Source: Bacteroidales bacterium (lineage in GTDB: Bacteria > Bacteroidota > Bacteroidia > Bacteroidales > UBA932). From it: a DNA stretch of 64,000 bases. The notes beneath the pieces are model-generated. The model saw nothing but the letters and a program-made list of their open reading frames with translations. It was not told where the DNA came from and ran no database searches. Location of the stretch: NCBI GenBank assembly GCA_017961175.1, contig JAGCXV010000035.1:1-64000 (forward strand), written 5' to 3'. Each line of letters starts with the position of its first letter. Position 1 is the stretch's first letter. This document shows positions 8,256 through 16,771 of this stretch, piece after piece. The translations under genes and the position numbers were made by a program.

Positions 8256-8262
8256 TGACATT

Positions 8263-8829
8263 ATGAAGAAAGTTTTTGTTTTGCTGGCTCCAGGATTCGA
8301 GCTTCTGGAAGCAACCGCCCCGATAGACGTGCTGGAAAGATGCGGAGTGCAGGTGGAAAAAGTCTCATTATCCGAAGACCTTCTGGTTCCATCTTCCCAT
8401 TCCGTTTTCCTTAAGGCAGACTCTTTCCTCAGCGATGGGAAAGACGTGCATCGGATTGCCCTTCAGGGAGATATGGTAATCTTGCCGGGAGGATATCCGG
8501 GTTACAGGAATCTGGCGGAAAACAGCCTTGTCGGCTTGATTCTGAAAGAATACGAAAAGGCCGGAAAGTTTATCGCCGCAATCTGCGGAGCCCCGTCTGC
8601 TTTGGCAGGCTTTGAGATAATGGCCGGCAAAAAGGCAACCTGCCACACCTCCGTCAGGGATGCCGTAGCAAAAACATATCAGCTGTCAACTGAAAAGACA
8701 GAAAGCGACGGCCTTCTCATCACCGGACGCGGGGCCGGAGTTTGCCTGGAGTTTGCATTCGAGTGTGCAAAGGCTCTTGCAGGCGATGACATCATCGACG
8801 AGGTGAAAAGAAAAATGGAAATCCGCTGA
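8263..8829 (+). CDS. DJ-1/PfpI family protein
   Basis: A 188-residue cytoplasmic protein with the DJ-1/ThiJ glutamine-amidotransferase-like fold. The conserved acidic partner Glu16 (GFELLEAT), the glycine-rich strand VILPGGYPG (about 73-81) and the nucleophile-elbow Cys108 in AICGAPSAL are present. Length matches DJ-1/YajL, which act as stress-protective chaperones or deglycase-like enzymes; the true substrate of such bacterial homologues is debated. The C-terminal GRGAG segment aligns with the usual GPGT motif. It is the only plus-strand gene between two long minus-strand blocks and its stop directly abuts the stop of the convergent acyltransferase gene. Confidence 0.88.
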   Translation: MKKVFVLLAPGFELLEATAPIDVLERCGVQVEKVSLSEDLLVPSSHSVFLKADSFLSDGKDVHRIALQGDMVILPGGYPGYRNLAENSLVGLILKEYEKAGKFIAAICGAPSALAGFEIMAGKKATCHTSVRDAVAKTYQLSTEKTESDGLLITGRGAGVCLEFAFECAKALAGDDIIDEVKRKMEIR

Positions 8830-9990
8830 TTATTCCAGATTCATCTTGTTCAGGACCGGATTGCTGTAAACCTTCAGGTAGAGGTTCATAAGCGGCAGAA
8901 GGCTCTCCTTCCATCTTGAAAGGGTGGCGTGCATCACATCCGCAAAATTCTTGTATTCCTCCTTGGTGTACTTGTCTGTAAACTTAAAGGTATTGTACAG
9001 CATATCATAAGCTATATAGTTGGTGTTGAACAGCTTATAGCCACTGTAGATTCTGTTGTCTATGACGGAGGCTATGTAGGCCAGAGCCTCGTTGCGGTCC
9101 AAAGAGCCGGCAGCCAGGAGTTCCTCCGCGGTAATAGGCTCGCAGATCTGGATGTGAACCTTGCCCTTTGGAGAAAGTATGCCTTCCATTATGCTGCGGA
9201 AATCCTCCCCCTTTTCCTTGATGTAAGGATGTTCCTGGGACAGGTACAGTTCCCTCACCTTCTGTGTAATGCAGGTTTCCCACTCGTATGAAATGGCCAT
9301 AGGTACGATGTTCAGGGCGGAGAAGTTTGTGCCGATGTTCCTGTCTCCGGAAAGGGAGAACATCTTGAGAACGGTCTGGCTTGTCTTGTCGTCCCCGTCC
9401 TTTGTGCGGCCGTTGCGCTGGGCTATCCATACTGAAGTGTTCCGCTCGTTAAGCACATATCTGATATAGCTGGAAAGATGCAAGGAAGTCTTGAAAAAAT
9501 CCTTTGTAGTACCCTTCCTGACGACCTTGAACATACGGTTACTCTTGCCAATATCCGTTACAATGCCTGGCTGCATCAGATTGTCTCCAAATGTTATTTC
9601 AGAGCAGTCCAGTCCGCAGTTGTACAAGGCTATCTGCAAAAGAGCGGCATCCAGAAGGATATCCCTGTGGTTGGACACGAAGAGATAGCCCTTGCCCTTT
9701 TCCAGGTTCTGCAATCCGTCATATGTAAAGCCCTTTGTGGTCTTCTTTATAATGGCGTTGATGGCATCGAACATAAAGTCTATCTGGAACTGGCTCACGG
9801 TTTTGAAAGCAGAAAACTCCCTTATTTTGGCCTCAATATCTTGTCCTTCGTAGATAAATTCCATCACCTTTGGGAAATCCTTGTCCTCAGCGATACGCTG
9901 CATCGCTTCAGGAATCTCGTCGTCCCTGTAAGGACGGATATCATCCCAAACGTTGGAGATGTCTTTTGGAGTTTTATTACTTGTGTTCAT
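8830..9990 (-). CDS. Lysophospholipid/glycerol-3-phosphate acyltransferase-like protein (cluster A)
   Basis: A 386-residue acyltransferase of the LPLAT superfamily without obvious transmembrane helices. The catalytic-type motif is SNHRDILLD (His108, Asp110, Asp114); the spacing departs from the standard H-x4-D. The substrate-binding motif appears as WIAQRNGRTKDG where relatives usually have an EGR or EGT. This looks like the Bacteroidota 1-acylglycerol-3-phosphate acyltransferase subgroup with a long helical N-terminus. It would transfer acyl chains from ACP or CoA to a glycerophosphate-like or pigment acceptor at the inner membrane. It is the last gene of cluster A, 3 bases after the esterase, so it could serve the cluster or ordinary phospholipid synthesis. 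Confidence 0.75.
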   Translation of the reverse strand: MNTSNKTPKDISNVWDDIRPYRDDEIPEAMQRIAEDKDFPKVMEFIYEGQDIEAKIREFSAFKTVSQFQIDFMFDAINAIIKKTTKGFTYDGLQNLEKGKGYLFVSNHRDILLDAALLQIALYNCGLDCSEITFGDNLMQPGIVTDIGKSNRMFKVVRKGTTKDFFKTSLHLSSYIRYVLNERNTSVWIAQRNGRTKDGDDKTSQTVLKMFSLSGDRNIGTNFSALNIVPMAISYEWETCITQKVRELYLSQEHPYIKEKGEDFRSIMEGILSPKGKVHIQICEPITAEELLAAGSLDRNEALAYIASVIDNRIYSGYKLFNTNYIAYDMLYNTFKFTDKYTKEEYKNFADVMHATLSRWKESLLPLMNLYLKVYSNPVLNKMNLE

Positions 9991-9993
9991 AGA

Positions 9994-10854
9994 TCAATCG
10001 AATACTGTTTTCTGGAGCCAATCCACAAATCTTTCCTGCCAGAGGTGCGCTCCGGATTTCTTTGAAGGGGAAACCCCGAAGCCGTGCCCTCCCTTGCGGT
10101 GGAATTCCACTTTGCAAGTTACGCCTAATTTCTCTAATTCGGAAGCAAATGTACGGGAGCCTTCAGGATCAACGATTGGATCGTCATCGCAATGAAGCAG
10201 GAACACCGGTGGAAATTCTTCCGTAACATTCTCTTCCAGAGAGAGTTTAGCGATAAGGGATTCATCACCTCTCAGGAGATGGTCTCTGGAAGGTTTGTGG
10301 GCATGGGGATCCCTCATCGTGATCACAGGATAGAGCATAGCCACAAAGTTTGCCCTGAAATGAGGATCGTCCTCCATTGCAGCGCAGCCAGCCAGATGCC
10401 CTCCGGCGGAAAAGCCCACCGCCCCTATCTTCGTCGTATCTATGCCATACTTCTTGGAACTGTCCTTGATGAAATCCATCGTAAGACGGTAATCTTCAAG
10501 CTGCTGCGGATATCTTGCCCCGTAGAATCCCATCCTGTAGCGCAGGACAACTGCCACAAAGCCCCTGGAAGCAAACCACTTGGCCACATCGTGACCTTCT
10601 TTGTTAATTCCCAGGTACGTATAGCTGCCACCCGGCATTATCACAACGGCCGGACGGTTTTCTCCAGCCACCTCAGGCACATAGACGAAAACCTTGCTGC
10701 GGTAACGGCCCTCTATCTTGCATTCACTATCCTTCCACAGCTTGTGGACATCTGCAAGCTGCTGGGAAAAGGCATTGACCGTAAAAAACAGCAGAGCCGC
10801 CGCAAGCAGCCCCTTAAACCATATCACCTTCCGAACTGTACAAATTCCTGTCAT
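9994..10854 (-). CDS. Secreted alpha/beta hydrolase (esterase) of cluster A
   Basis: A 286-residue alpha/beta hydrolase of the acetylesterase/BD-FAE-like type. Nucleophile Ser149 sits in GFSAGG, the oxyanion segment is MPGGSYTYL, the acid is in CDDDPIVDPEGS and the histidine in GGHGFG. The first ~32 residues form a signal peptide (hydrophobic GLLAAALLFFTVNAFS), so it acts in the periplasm or outside. The ATG at 10854 overlaps the end of the upstream MMPL-PlsC gene by 41 bases; a GTG at 10827 would shorten the overlap to 14 bases and keep the hydrophobic core. Placement suggests removal or transfer of an acyl group on the exported product, but this is inference. Confidence 0.8.
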   Translation of the reverse strand: MTGICTVRKVIWFKGLLAAALLFFTVNAFSQQLADVHKLWKDSECKIEGRYRSKVFVYVPEVAGENRPAVVIMPGGSYTYLGINKEGHDVAKWFASRGFVAVVLRYRMGFYGARYPQQLEDYRLTMDFIKDSSKKYGIDTTKIGAVGFSAGGHLAGCAAMEDDPHFRANFVAMLYPVITMRDPHAHKPSRDHLLRGDESLIAKLSLEENVTEEFPPVFLLHCDDDPIVDPEGSRTFASELEKLGVTCKVEFHRKGGHGFGVSPSKKSGAHLWQERFVDWLQKTVFD

Positions 10855-13800
10855 AGTCCCTTAACTTCCTGAAATCTTCATCGGCATACATCTTTCCCTT
10901 CAGGGAAGCGTAAGCCTGAGTGTAGTATCTTCTGAACTCCTGGGCCTGTTTAAGCGGCCTAGGGCCCCAATCGTCTAATTCAGCCGGGGTTATCCTGTCG
11001 CAGAACTGGATGGCGACCTTACCCCTTCTTAGTATGTGCTCTCCCTTCGGAAGAATTTCTCCCGGGCCGAAAAGCACAAGCGGAAGAATCTCCATATCCA
11101 AATCTTTGGCAAGGGAGAAAGCACCGCTCCTGAACTTAAGTATGCTGCAGTCTTTGCTCCTTGTACCCTCCGGGAAAACAAGAATGGATATTCCTTCCTC
11201 CTTAAGAGCCTTGAGTTTCTCAAGGTTGGCCTCAACTCCGTCGTCAATGCAGACAAAGCCGGCCTTGCGCACAAAGTTACCATAAACCGGAGACTTATAC
11301 ACCCATCCGTTGGTAACAACCGCTATCTTGTCTGATAGGCCCAGCAGGTACATGAGGTCCAGATGAGACTGGTGGTTGCAAATTATGACGGCAGGTTTTT
11401 CATTCCCGAGAATCTTTTCAGCCTCTGCAAAAGCCTCCTTTCCCTTAAAGACGCCATCGCTGAGAATCAGGGAGAAAGAAGATCTCGGAAGGCCGTTGGC
11501 AAAGAACCTCATAACGCCTTTTATCTTTTTCCTCAGCGATGAGGAACTCTCTTTCTTTCCAAACAAACCTCTCAATTTGTAACCCACCAGAACCAGGACA
11601 AAGACAAATCCGGACCACAGGGTAACCAGGATGTCAGCAATCCTTACCGGGAAGATTCTGTCCTGACGGTCTTTCTTCAGAGACTTGCAGACCAGGAAAC
11701 GGAAGAGTACCGGAGGAAGTATGAAGGCCAGGGCCACCACGCAAACCATTCCGATAACGGCCACGCTGCCAAGCGAATGCAGGGCAGGATGCACGGCAAA
11801 CACCAGAGAGCCCACTCCGATGAACATCGTAAGGGCACTCAGGGTAACTCCAGTCTTGTATGAAGACAGCAGCGGCTTTTTGAAGGTGTGCTCGTACTGC
11901 AGGCCTTCCACCATAAAGATGGTGTAGTCGTCTCCGAGTCCGAATATGAACGTTGCAAGTATGATGTTTACGATGTTGAAGCTTACCCCAAAGATTCCCA
12001 TTATGCCCGTTATCCATATCCAGCTGACCACCATAGGAAGGAAAGCGGCAAGGGCAAGTTCCAGGCGGCGGAACGCTATCCACAGGAATACGAACACCAG
12101 TATGGAGCAGATTGCCAGCACCTTGTTGAAATCATTCTGGAGTATGTCTATCATCTTGTCCGTCATGGAATAGGAATCGAACAGGAAGGATCCTTCCGCC
12201 TTATCCTTGAAGTCTCCGTATGAGGAATAAAGTCCTGCCACCTTGTCTTTAGGAGCATAGAGAATGTCCATTACAATCGTGGACGAAGTGTCTTTCAGGA
12301 TGAATGGAGACAGCAGCGATGCCACAGGAGAGAAGAAATCCTCGTCCCGAACCGTAAGGTCAGAAGACAGAAGTTCCCTGAAAGCGTTGAAGGCATCCTT
12401 GCTGAAACCTGCCTTAGGAGCGTTTTCATCCAAAGCCTTGAGAAGCGTTGCAGAATGTTTTCCGGAGAATTCCTTCCACATTCCGAGCCTTTGAGCCTGT
12501 GCGGCGGAAGATGGCATAAACGGTCCTATTCCACTTACCTTCAGGATATTGCCATTCTCGATTGAAGACTCGTTGAAAGCCCTTCCCTTTTCTGAAGCCT
12601 CAAGGGCCTGGTCCAGAGTCTTGCCTTCAGAAACGGAATATACCGCAACCGCATCCTTGGCGGCACCATAGGAAGAAAGGTCCTCCAGAAGCTGGCTCTG
12701 GGCCGGAGCCATATAGTTGATCTTTGTGAAATCTCCGCTGAAAGTAACCTTGCGGCTGAAGAAAAACAGCACCACCGTAACAGCCAGAAGAATCCAGAAT
12801 ACCCAGCGGCTTTCCTCCGGGCGAAGGCTAGCCCACTTGCCCATCCATCCGGCATCTCTTGGCTTGTAGTCCTTCTCTCCCACCCAGTGAGGCAGGAAGA
12901 GCACCACGAAAAGAATCGCTCCCACAAGTGCAACGGCGGCGAAAAGCCCGAAGTCCCTCATTCCGGAAGCGCTCATAACCAGCAGGGAAAGAAACGCTCC
13001 AACAGTGGTTATGTTTCCAATCACCATAGGACTTGCAATATCTCCCAACGCCCCTCTGGCATTCCCCGTAAAGCCCAGACGGGTGGAATACAGAAGAGAG
13101 TAATCCACCGCTATTCCGAAAATCACGCAGCAGGCCGCCAGAGCTACGCTGGAAACCTCGCTCTTGAAAGCTCCCATAAACGCAAGTCCGGCCGCAATGC
13201 CGAAGATTACAGGAATGCAGATCAAGACAATCGGCCTGACCCTTCTGAAATACCAGGCAAGAAGAAGGATTATCAGCCCTACCGCTATTCCGGCGCACCA
13301 GACGGAATCCCGTTTCATCCTGTCCGCATTCATCACGGCAATAACAGGAGAGCCGGTAAAGGTCATTTCGACATCCGGACAAAGTGCCTGAACTGAATCC
13401 CTTACCTCATACACCTTGCTGAGCATCTGCTTGTTGTGGCTGGTCTCGCTGCCTCCGTATTCTGAGGAGAAACTAACCATTATCGCGGAGGAATCGGGAG
13501 TATAGAGATAGTCTCCGATTACCCGGTATCCGCTCCCGGATCCAAGTTCGGAGAGTTTTTTCAGCAGTCCGGAAGAAAAATGGAATGGATCAGCAGCTGT
13601 AATGCCCTGGGTGATTCCGGATGAGGAAACCAGAGATGCCTTGTCCTCTTCCAGAGCCTGAAGGAATTCTCCCTTCAGCACTATTGAATCCATAGCAGAG
13701 TAATCTGCTGAATCCAGGAAATAAGGCATATTCTCCGCGATGAAGGAAGCCACACCCAGCATTGAGGATGCATCCACCCTCAGCATTGGATCTTTTATGC

Positions 13801-14128
13801 CCTCAATTTGGGCATCTTCCACGCGATAAGAGAATTCGTCAGCCGCTTCCGCAAGACGGTCTATGGTTTCATAGATATCTTCCTTGTTTTCCTTAAGCCT
13901 GATGAGGCCCATCACCTTGTCCTGCTTCCTGAGGTTCTGGTAAACGAACTGGCTCTGGCGGCTGCTCTCCCCACTTCCGTACGGAAGGAAGGCCGCAATG
14001 TCTTCATTCAGGGTAATCTTGCGGATGCAGAGCCAGAAACCGGCCAGAAGTACCAGTGGAATCAGGAATGCAAGCCATCTCCTTCCTCCGGCAAAGAAAT
14101 CGTATATCCTCAGGAAGAACTTCTCCAT
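10814..14128 (-). CDS. MMPL/RND-type exporter fused to a PlsC acyltransferase
   Basis: An 1104-residue fusion. The first ~850 residues form an RND/MMPL transporter: one N-terminal helix, a large periplasmic loop, a five-helix bundle (GIAVDYSLLYSTR region), a second loop and a second bundle (IFGLGDDYTIFMVEGLQ). After a basic linker, a complete PlsC domain follows with NHQSHLD (H-x4-D, about residue 913) and FPEGTRS (about 988). MMPL exporters in aryl polyene loci are believed to carry the acylated pigment or its lipid carrier across the inner membrane; the fused PlsC could acylate the cargo on the cytoplasmic face just before export. It follows the GT2 gene with one base between them. Confidence 0.9.
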   Translation of the reverse strand: MEKFFLRIYDFFAGGRRWLAFLIPLVLLAGFWLCIRKITLNEDIAAFLPYGSGESSRQSQFVYQNLRKQDKVMGLIRLKENKEDIYETIDRLAEAADEFSYRVEDAQIEGIKDPMLRVDASSMLGVASFIAENMPYFLDSADYSAMDSIVLKGEFLQALEEDKASLVSSSGITQGITAADPFHFSSGLLKKLSELGSGSGYRVIGDYLYTPDSSAIMVSFSSEYGGSETSHNKQMLSKVYEVRDSVQALCPDVEMTFTGSPVIAVMNADRMKRDSVWCAGIAVGLIILLLAWYFRRVRPIVLICIPVIFGIAAGLAFMGAFKSEVSSVALAACCVIFGIAVDYSLLYSTRLGFTGNARGALGDIASPMVIGNITTVGAFLSLLVMSASGMRDFGLFAAVALVGAILFVVLFLPHWVGEKDYKPRDAGWMGKWASLRPEESRWVFWILLAVTVVLFFFSRKVTFSGDFTKINYMAPAQSQLLEDLSSYGAAKDAVAVYSVSEGKTLDQALEASEKGRAFNESSIENGNILKVSGIGPFMPSSAAQAQRLGMWKEFSGKHSATLLKALDENAPKAGFSKDAFNAFRELLSSDLTVRDEDFFSPVASLLSPFILKDTSSTIVMDILYAPKDKVAGLYSSYGDFKDKAEGSFLFDSYSMTDKMIDILQNDFNKVLAICSILVFVFLWIAFRRLELALAAFLPMVVSWIWITGIMGIFGVSFNIVNIILATFIFGLGDDYTIFMVEGLQYEHTFKKPLLSSYKTGVTLSALTMFIGVGSLVFAVHPALHSLGSVAVIGMVCVVALAFILPPVLFRFLVCKSLKKDRQDRIFPVRIADILVTLWSGFVFVLVLVGYKLRGLFGKKESSSSLRKKIKGVMRFFANGLPRSSFSLILSDGVFKGKEAFAEAEKILGNEKPAVIICNHQSHLDLMYLLGLSDKIAVVTNGWVYKSPVYGNFVRKAGFVCIDDGVEANLEKLKALKEEGISILVFPEGTRSKDCSILKFRSGAFSLAKDLDMEILPLVLFGPGEILPKGEHILRRGKVAIQFCDRITPAELDDWGPRPLKQAQEFRRYYTQAYASLKGKMYADEDFRKLRDYDRNLYSSEGDMV

Positions 14129-14129
14129 A

Positions 14130-14867
14130 TCATCTCCTCCTGAGTTTTTCTATGAGCATACGAGGGTAGCCGTATACGACGGCTGCTCCCGTAAGAAATG
14201 TGTTCATAAGAGATATCCTGGTGAAGTCCGCCCCCTTGCGGAAATGGGTCACGCGGTCCTCGGGATAGATCACGTCCACCGGCACTTCCATAAGTGAGAA
14301 GCCTCTCCAGGCCATCCTCACAAGAATCTCAGTCTCAAACTCATATCGGTTACCGAGAAAATGCACGCTGCAGATTTTCTCCAACGGGTAGAGCCTCATT
14401 CCGCTTTGCGTATCGCCGAGTTTCTTTCCGGTCTGGACCGTAAGCCAGAAATTGGAAAAGTTGTTGGCAAACTTTCCTCCCCCGTCTGCCCCCCTGCGGT
14501 TGCGGCTTCCAACTATAATCGTTCTCACCCGATCTTTTTCAGGAAGGTCCAGAGCGGCTTCTATCATAGCCTTGGCTCCGGTAAGTGTATGCTGCCCGTC
14601 CGCATCAAAGACCATCGCATAGCGGAAACCTTCCTTCAGGGCCGTCTTGAAACCCTGCCTGAGGGCATAGCCCTTGCCACGGTTCCTGGCGTACGAAACC
14701 ATAAAATCAGGATTTGCCCCACGGGCGGCTTCCAGGCTGGAATCGGTAGAGCCGTCATTCACGGCTACGACACTGTAACCGGCTTCCTTTATGCTGGTTA
14801 TGACTGCCCCTACAGTCTTTCCGTTGTTATAGAACGGCACTATGAAACACAAGGGCAGATCTCTCAT
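14130..14867 (-). CDS. Family 2 glycosyltransferase (polyprenyl-phosphate/lipid glycosyltransferase type)
   Basis: A 245-residue GT-A fold glycosyltransferase with CFIVPFYNNG at the N-terminus, the nucleotide-binding VNDGSTDSS, the metal-binding DADGQH (near residue 97) and the DTQSGMRLYP motif characteristic of the dolichyl-phosphate mannosyltransferase-like branch. No membrane helix is evident. GT2 proteins of this kind are regular members of aryl polyene clusters, where they may attach a sugar to the lipid anchor; the sugar donor is unknown here. The gene is tightly packed between lolA and the MMPL-PlsC gene (4 bases and 1 base). Confidence 0.85.
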   Translation of the reverse strand: MRDLPLCFIVPFYNNGKTVGAVITSIKEAGYSVVAVNDGSTDSSLEAARGANPDFMVSYARNRGKGYALRQGFKTALKEGFRYAMVFDADGQHTLTGAKAMIEAALDLPEKDRVRTIIVGSRNRRGADGGGKFANNFSNFWLTVQTGKKLGDTQSGMRLYPLEKICSVHFLGNRYEFETEILVRMAWRGFSLMEVPVDVIYPEDRVTHFRKGADFTRISLMNTFLTGAAVVYGYPRMLIEKLRRR

Positions 14868-14871
14868 ATCG

Positions 14872-15471
14872 CTAATTGAAAAGTTGAGGATCGATTTCAG
14901 AATCCTTCTTCACGTTGGAGAATGTGATCAGGGTGTATCCGGCGTTGTTGCGGATCTCGAAGGACTTTATAAGGGAAGTCGCGATGTCGAACTTCATCAC
15001 CACGGAGTCCACCATCCCCTTCATACGCGGGCTGGTCGGTATTGCAGTAACTTTCAGGTCCTTGCCGTCCTTGACATAGGAAACCTTGTAATCTTTGAGG
15101 TTATCGCTGAGATTGCTGATAAGGCCGGTTACCATTTTTCCGGTCTGGGAGAATCCCCTTGTCAGGGCTCCGTCCCTTTTTCCTCCGCGAACCATATATG
15201 CACCCTTTTGGGAAAGTACTCCGTAGAAATCCTTGCCGTACTCCCATCTCATGGAAGAAGGAGCCTTGTACCAGAGTTTCCCGCTCTGTACAGCATCTTC
15301 CTCCAGCATCTGAAGATGCTTTGTCTCAACAAAATCCGCGGTCATCGTCTTCATACTCGTGGTGGAAGACATAATGCGGGCAAAAGCCTCCTTCTCTGCC
15401 GGAGTCTGGGCATAAACCCATCCGCAGGCAAGAGTCAGCAAAGCCAGTATAAAGAATCTTTTCCCTCTCAT
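14872..15471 (-). CDS. lolA: LolA-like outer-membrane lipoprotein carrier (cluster A copy)
   Basis: A 199-residue periplasmic protein. The start is fixed at 15471 by the signal peptide (KRFFILALLTLACGWVYAQ) and a 4-base ATGA overlap with the stop of the SMR-like gene. The mature part resembles LolA: SMKTMTADFVETKHLQ near the N-terminus, then GKLWYKAPSSMRWEY with conserved aromatic residues lining the lipid pocket. It would ferry a lipidated molecule through the periplasm to the outer membrane. Because it sits inside the pigment array next to the MMPL exporter, I infer that the cargo is the cluster product rather than general lipoproteins. Cluster B contains a second copy (53379-54011). Confidence 0.85.
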   Translation of the reverse strand: MRGKRFFILALLTLACGWVYAQTPAEKEAFARIMSSTTSMKTMTADFVETKHLQMLEEDAVQSGKLWYKAPSSMRWEYGKDFYGVLSQKGAYMVRGGKRDGALTRGFSQTGKMVTGLISNLSDNLKDYKVSYVKDGKDLKVTAIPTSPRMKGMVDSVVMKFDIATSLIKSFEIRNNAGYTLITFSNVKKDSEIDPQLFN

Positions 15472-15824
15472 TTCTGAACTATCAGTATTGCACCTATAAT
15501 TATCAGAGCAACACCCACATATCTTACAAAAGGAATGTGCTCGTGGAATACAAGTCCTGCAACTACCAGACCAAGCACGTAGCTGAAGCTGATCATAGGA
15601 TATGCGGCGCTGAACGGATAGTTCTTCAGTATGTAGAACCACAGCACTGACGCTCCTCCCATACACAGGCCGCAAAGCAGGAAATTATAGTCCGTGAAAA
15701 GCTGCTTGATGCACCTCCAGGTAAAGGACAGCTTGTCTATCCTGTTCATCGTAAACTTGAGAAACATCTGGCCCGCAACCAAAAGTGCGCTCTGGACTAC
15801 GGAAAGAAGAATCAGTTTGTACAT
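15468..15824 (-). CDS. Small EamA/SMR-like membrane transporter, 118 aa
   Basis: Four predicted transmembrane helices in 118 residues (starting MYKLILLSVVQSALLVAGQ and ending VGVALIIIGAILIVQK), the size and layout of small multidrug resistance or ArnE-like half-flippases of the drug/metabolite superfamily. The start at 15824 overlaps the stop of the upstream ketosynthase-like gene by 13 bases. Such proteins usually dimerise and flip small amphipathic compounds or undecaprenyl-linked sugars. Here a role in flipping the GT2 product or a polyene intermediate is plausible but inferred. Confidence 0.75.
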   Translation of the reverse strand: MYKLILLSVVQSALLVAGQMFLKFTMNRIDKLSFTWRCIKQLFTDYNFLLCGLCMGGASVLWFYILKNYPFSAAYPMISFSYVLGLVVAGLVFHEHIPFVRYVGVALIIIGAILIVQK

Positions 15825-16771
15825 AAGCCGCTTGTCAAGATAAATGAATATGTGCCTCTGCTGCAGGAAGCAAGTAGGATCCTCCCAGTCTTGCCGCCTC
15901 TTTGCAGAAGCTCTCCGCAATAAAGCAGACCGAAGGCCGATGCCGTAAAATACTGCCCGCAATACTGCTTGTAGGTAAGCTGCGGAACCCCTTCAGGAAG
16001 AAAAGCAAAGCTGCCCGGGTCTTCTCCCGGAAGAAGAGAGGTTACCACCGCGTCTATGTCTTTCCATTCCAGGGCGTTTTCCCTTAGCATACGGTCAAGT
16101 TCCCAGGAAGGGTTGCTGCGAGTCATAACCACATCCTCCACGGCAGCCACGGCCCCTTCAGGACTGTTTGAAAGGACAAATCCAACCGCACCTTCCGAAA
16201 CCGGGATGCCTTTCCAGTAAGTCTCCCTGTCCATCAGGCTGTATAGGCCTTCCGTCATCTGGTCCGCCGCGCAGACAATAACGTTGTCAGCACTTCCTTT
16301 CTGCAGCAGCATAACGCTGTCCAGAAGAGCTCCCTCAAACGCAAACCTGTCGTTCACGTGAGTGGAATTGAAGCCGTGGCATCCTAGATAAATGGCTATC
16401 TGGGAGCCTATTGTATTAGGTGTGGAGCAAATGAACTTGGACGGGTTGAGCATATTCTCCCCGTTGTCAAGCATCTGGTTAAGGAAGACTTCCGTATCCC
16501 CTACGCATCCTATGCCGGTTCCGGAAACTATTGCATCCGGGCATTTGATTCCAGCCTTGTCCAGCACGTATTTCGATACCGCTATGCTGCGCTTTACGAT
16601 GGAATTCATCCTCCTGGAAACCATCGGCGGAATAAACGGTTTGAAATCCGGATCCTTGCAAAGTACCATCGCCCCTTCCTGTGGAATCGGAGAGAAACTC
16701 TCAAGCGTGCAGAAAGGCTCCTGGGCAGAGATATGGGAAGATGCTTTTATGTAAACCGGACTTCTTTTCAT
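15812..16771 (-). CDS. Ketosynthase-like chain-length-factor partner (no active cysteine)
   Basis: A 319-residue, shortened thiolase-fold protein homologous to beta-ketoacyl-ACP synthases. It retains the overall KS strands (SGTGIGCVGDTEVFL, VIVCAADQMTEG, SEGAVGFVL) but the nucleophile elbow reads HVNDRFAFEG, with Arg142 about where the catalytic Cys would be, and the usual NAHGTGT and GH motifs are absent. This matches the catalytically dead chain-length-factor-like subunits that pair with an active KS in aryl polyene and type II polyketide systems. It overlaps the stop of the active KS gene by 4 bases, consistent with a heterodimer made in equal amounts. Confidence 0.8.
   Translation of the reverse strand: MKRSPVYIKASSHISAQEPFCTLESFSPIPQEGAMVLCKDPDFKPFIPPMVSRRMNSIVKRSIAVSKYVLDKAGIKCPDAIVSGTGIGCVGDTEVFLNQMLDNGENMLNPSKFICSTPNTIGSQIAIYLGCHGFNSTHVNDRFAFEGALLDSVMLLQKGSADNVIVCAADQMTEGLYSLMDRETYWKGIPVSEGAVGFVLSNSPEGAVAAVEDVVMTRSNPSWELDRMLRENALEWKDIDAVVTSLLPGEDPGSFAFLPEGVPQLTYKQYCGQYFTASAFGLLYCGELLQRGGKTGRILLASCSRGTYSFILTSGLCTN

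Noticed and set aside
14872..15675. Extended LolA frame starting at 15675
   Set aside because: The extra 68 residues overlap the transporter gene and would place the signal peptide internally; the ATG at 15471 gives an N-terminal signal peptide and a 4-base overlap.
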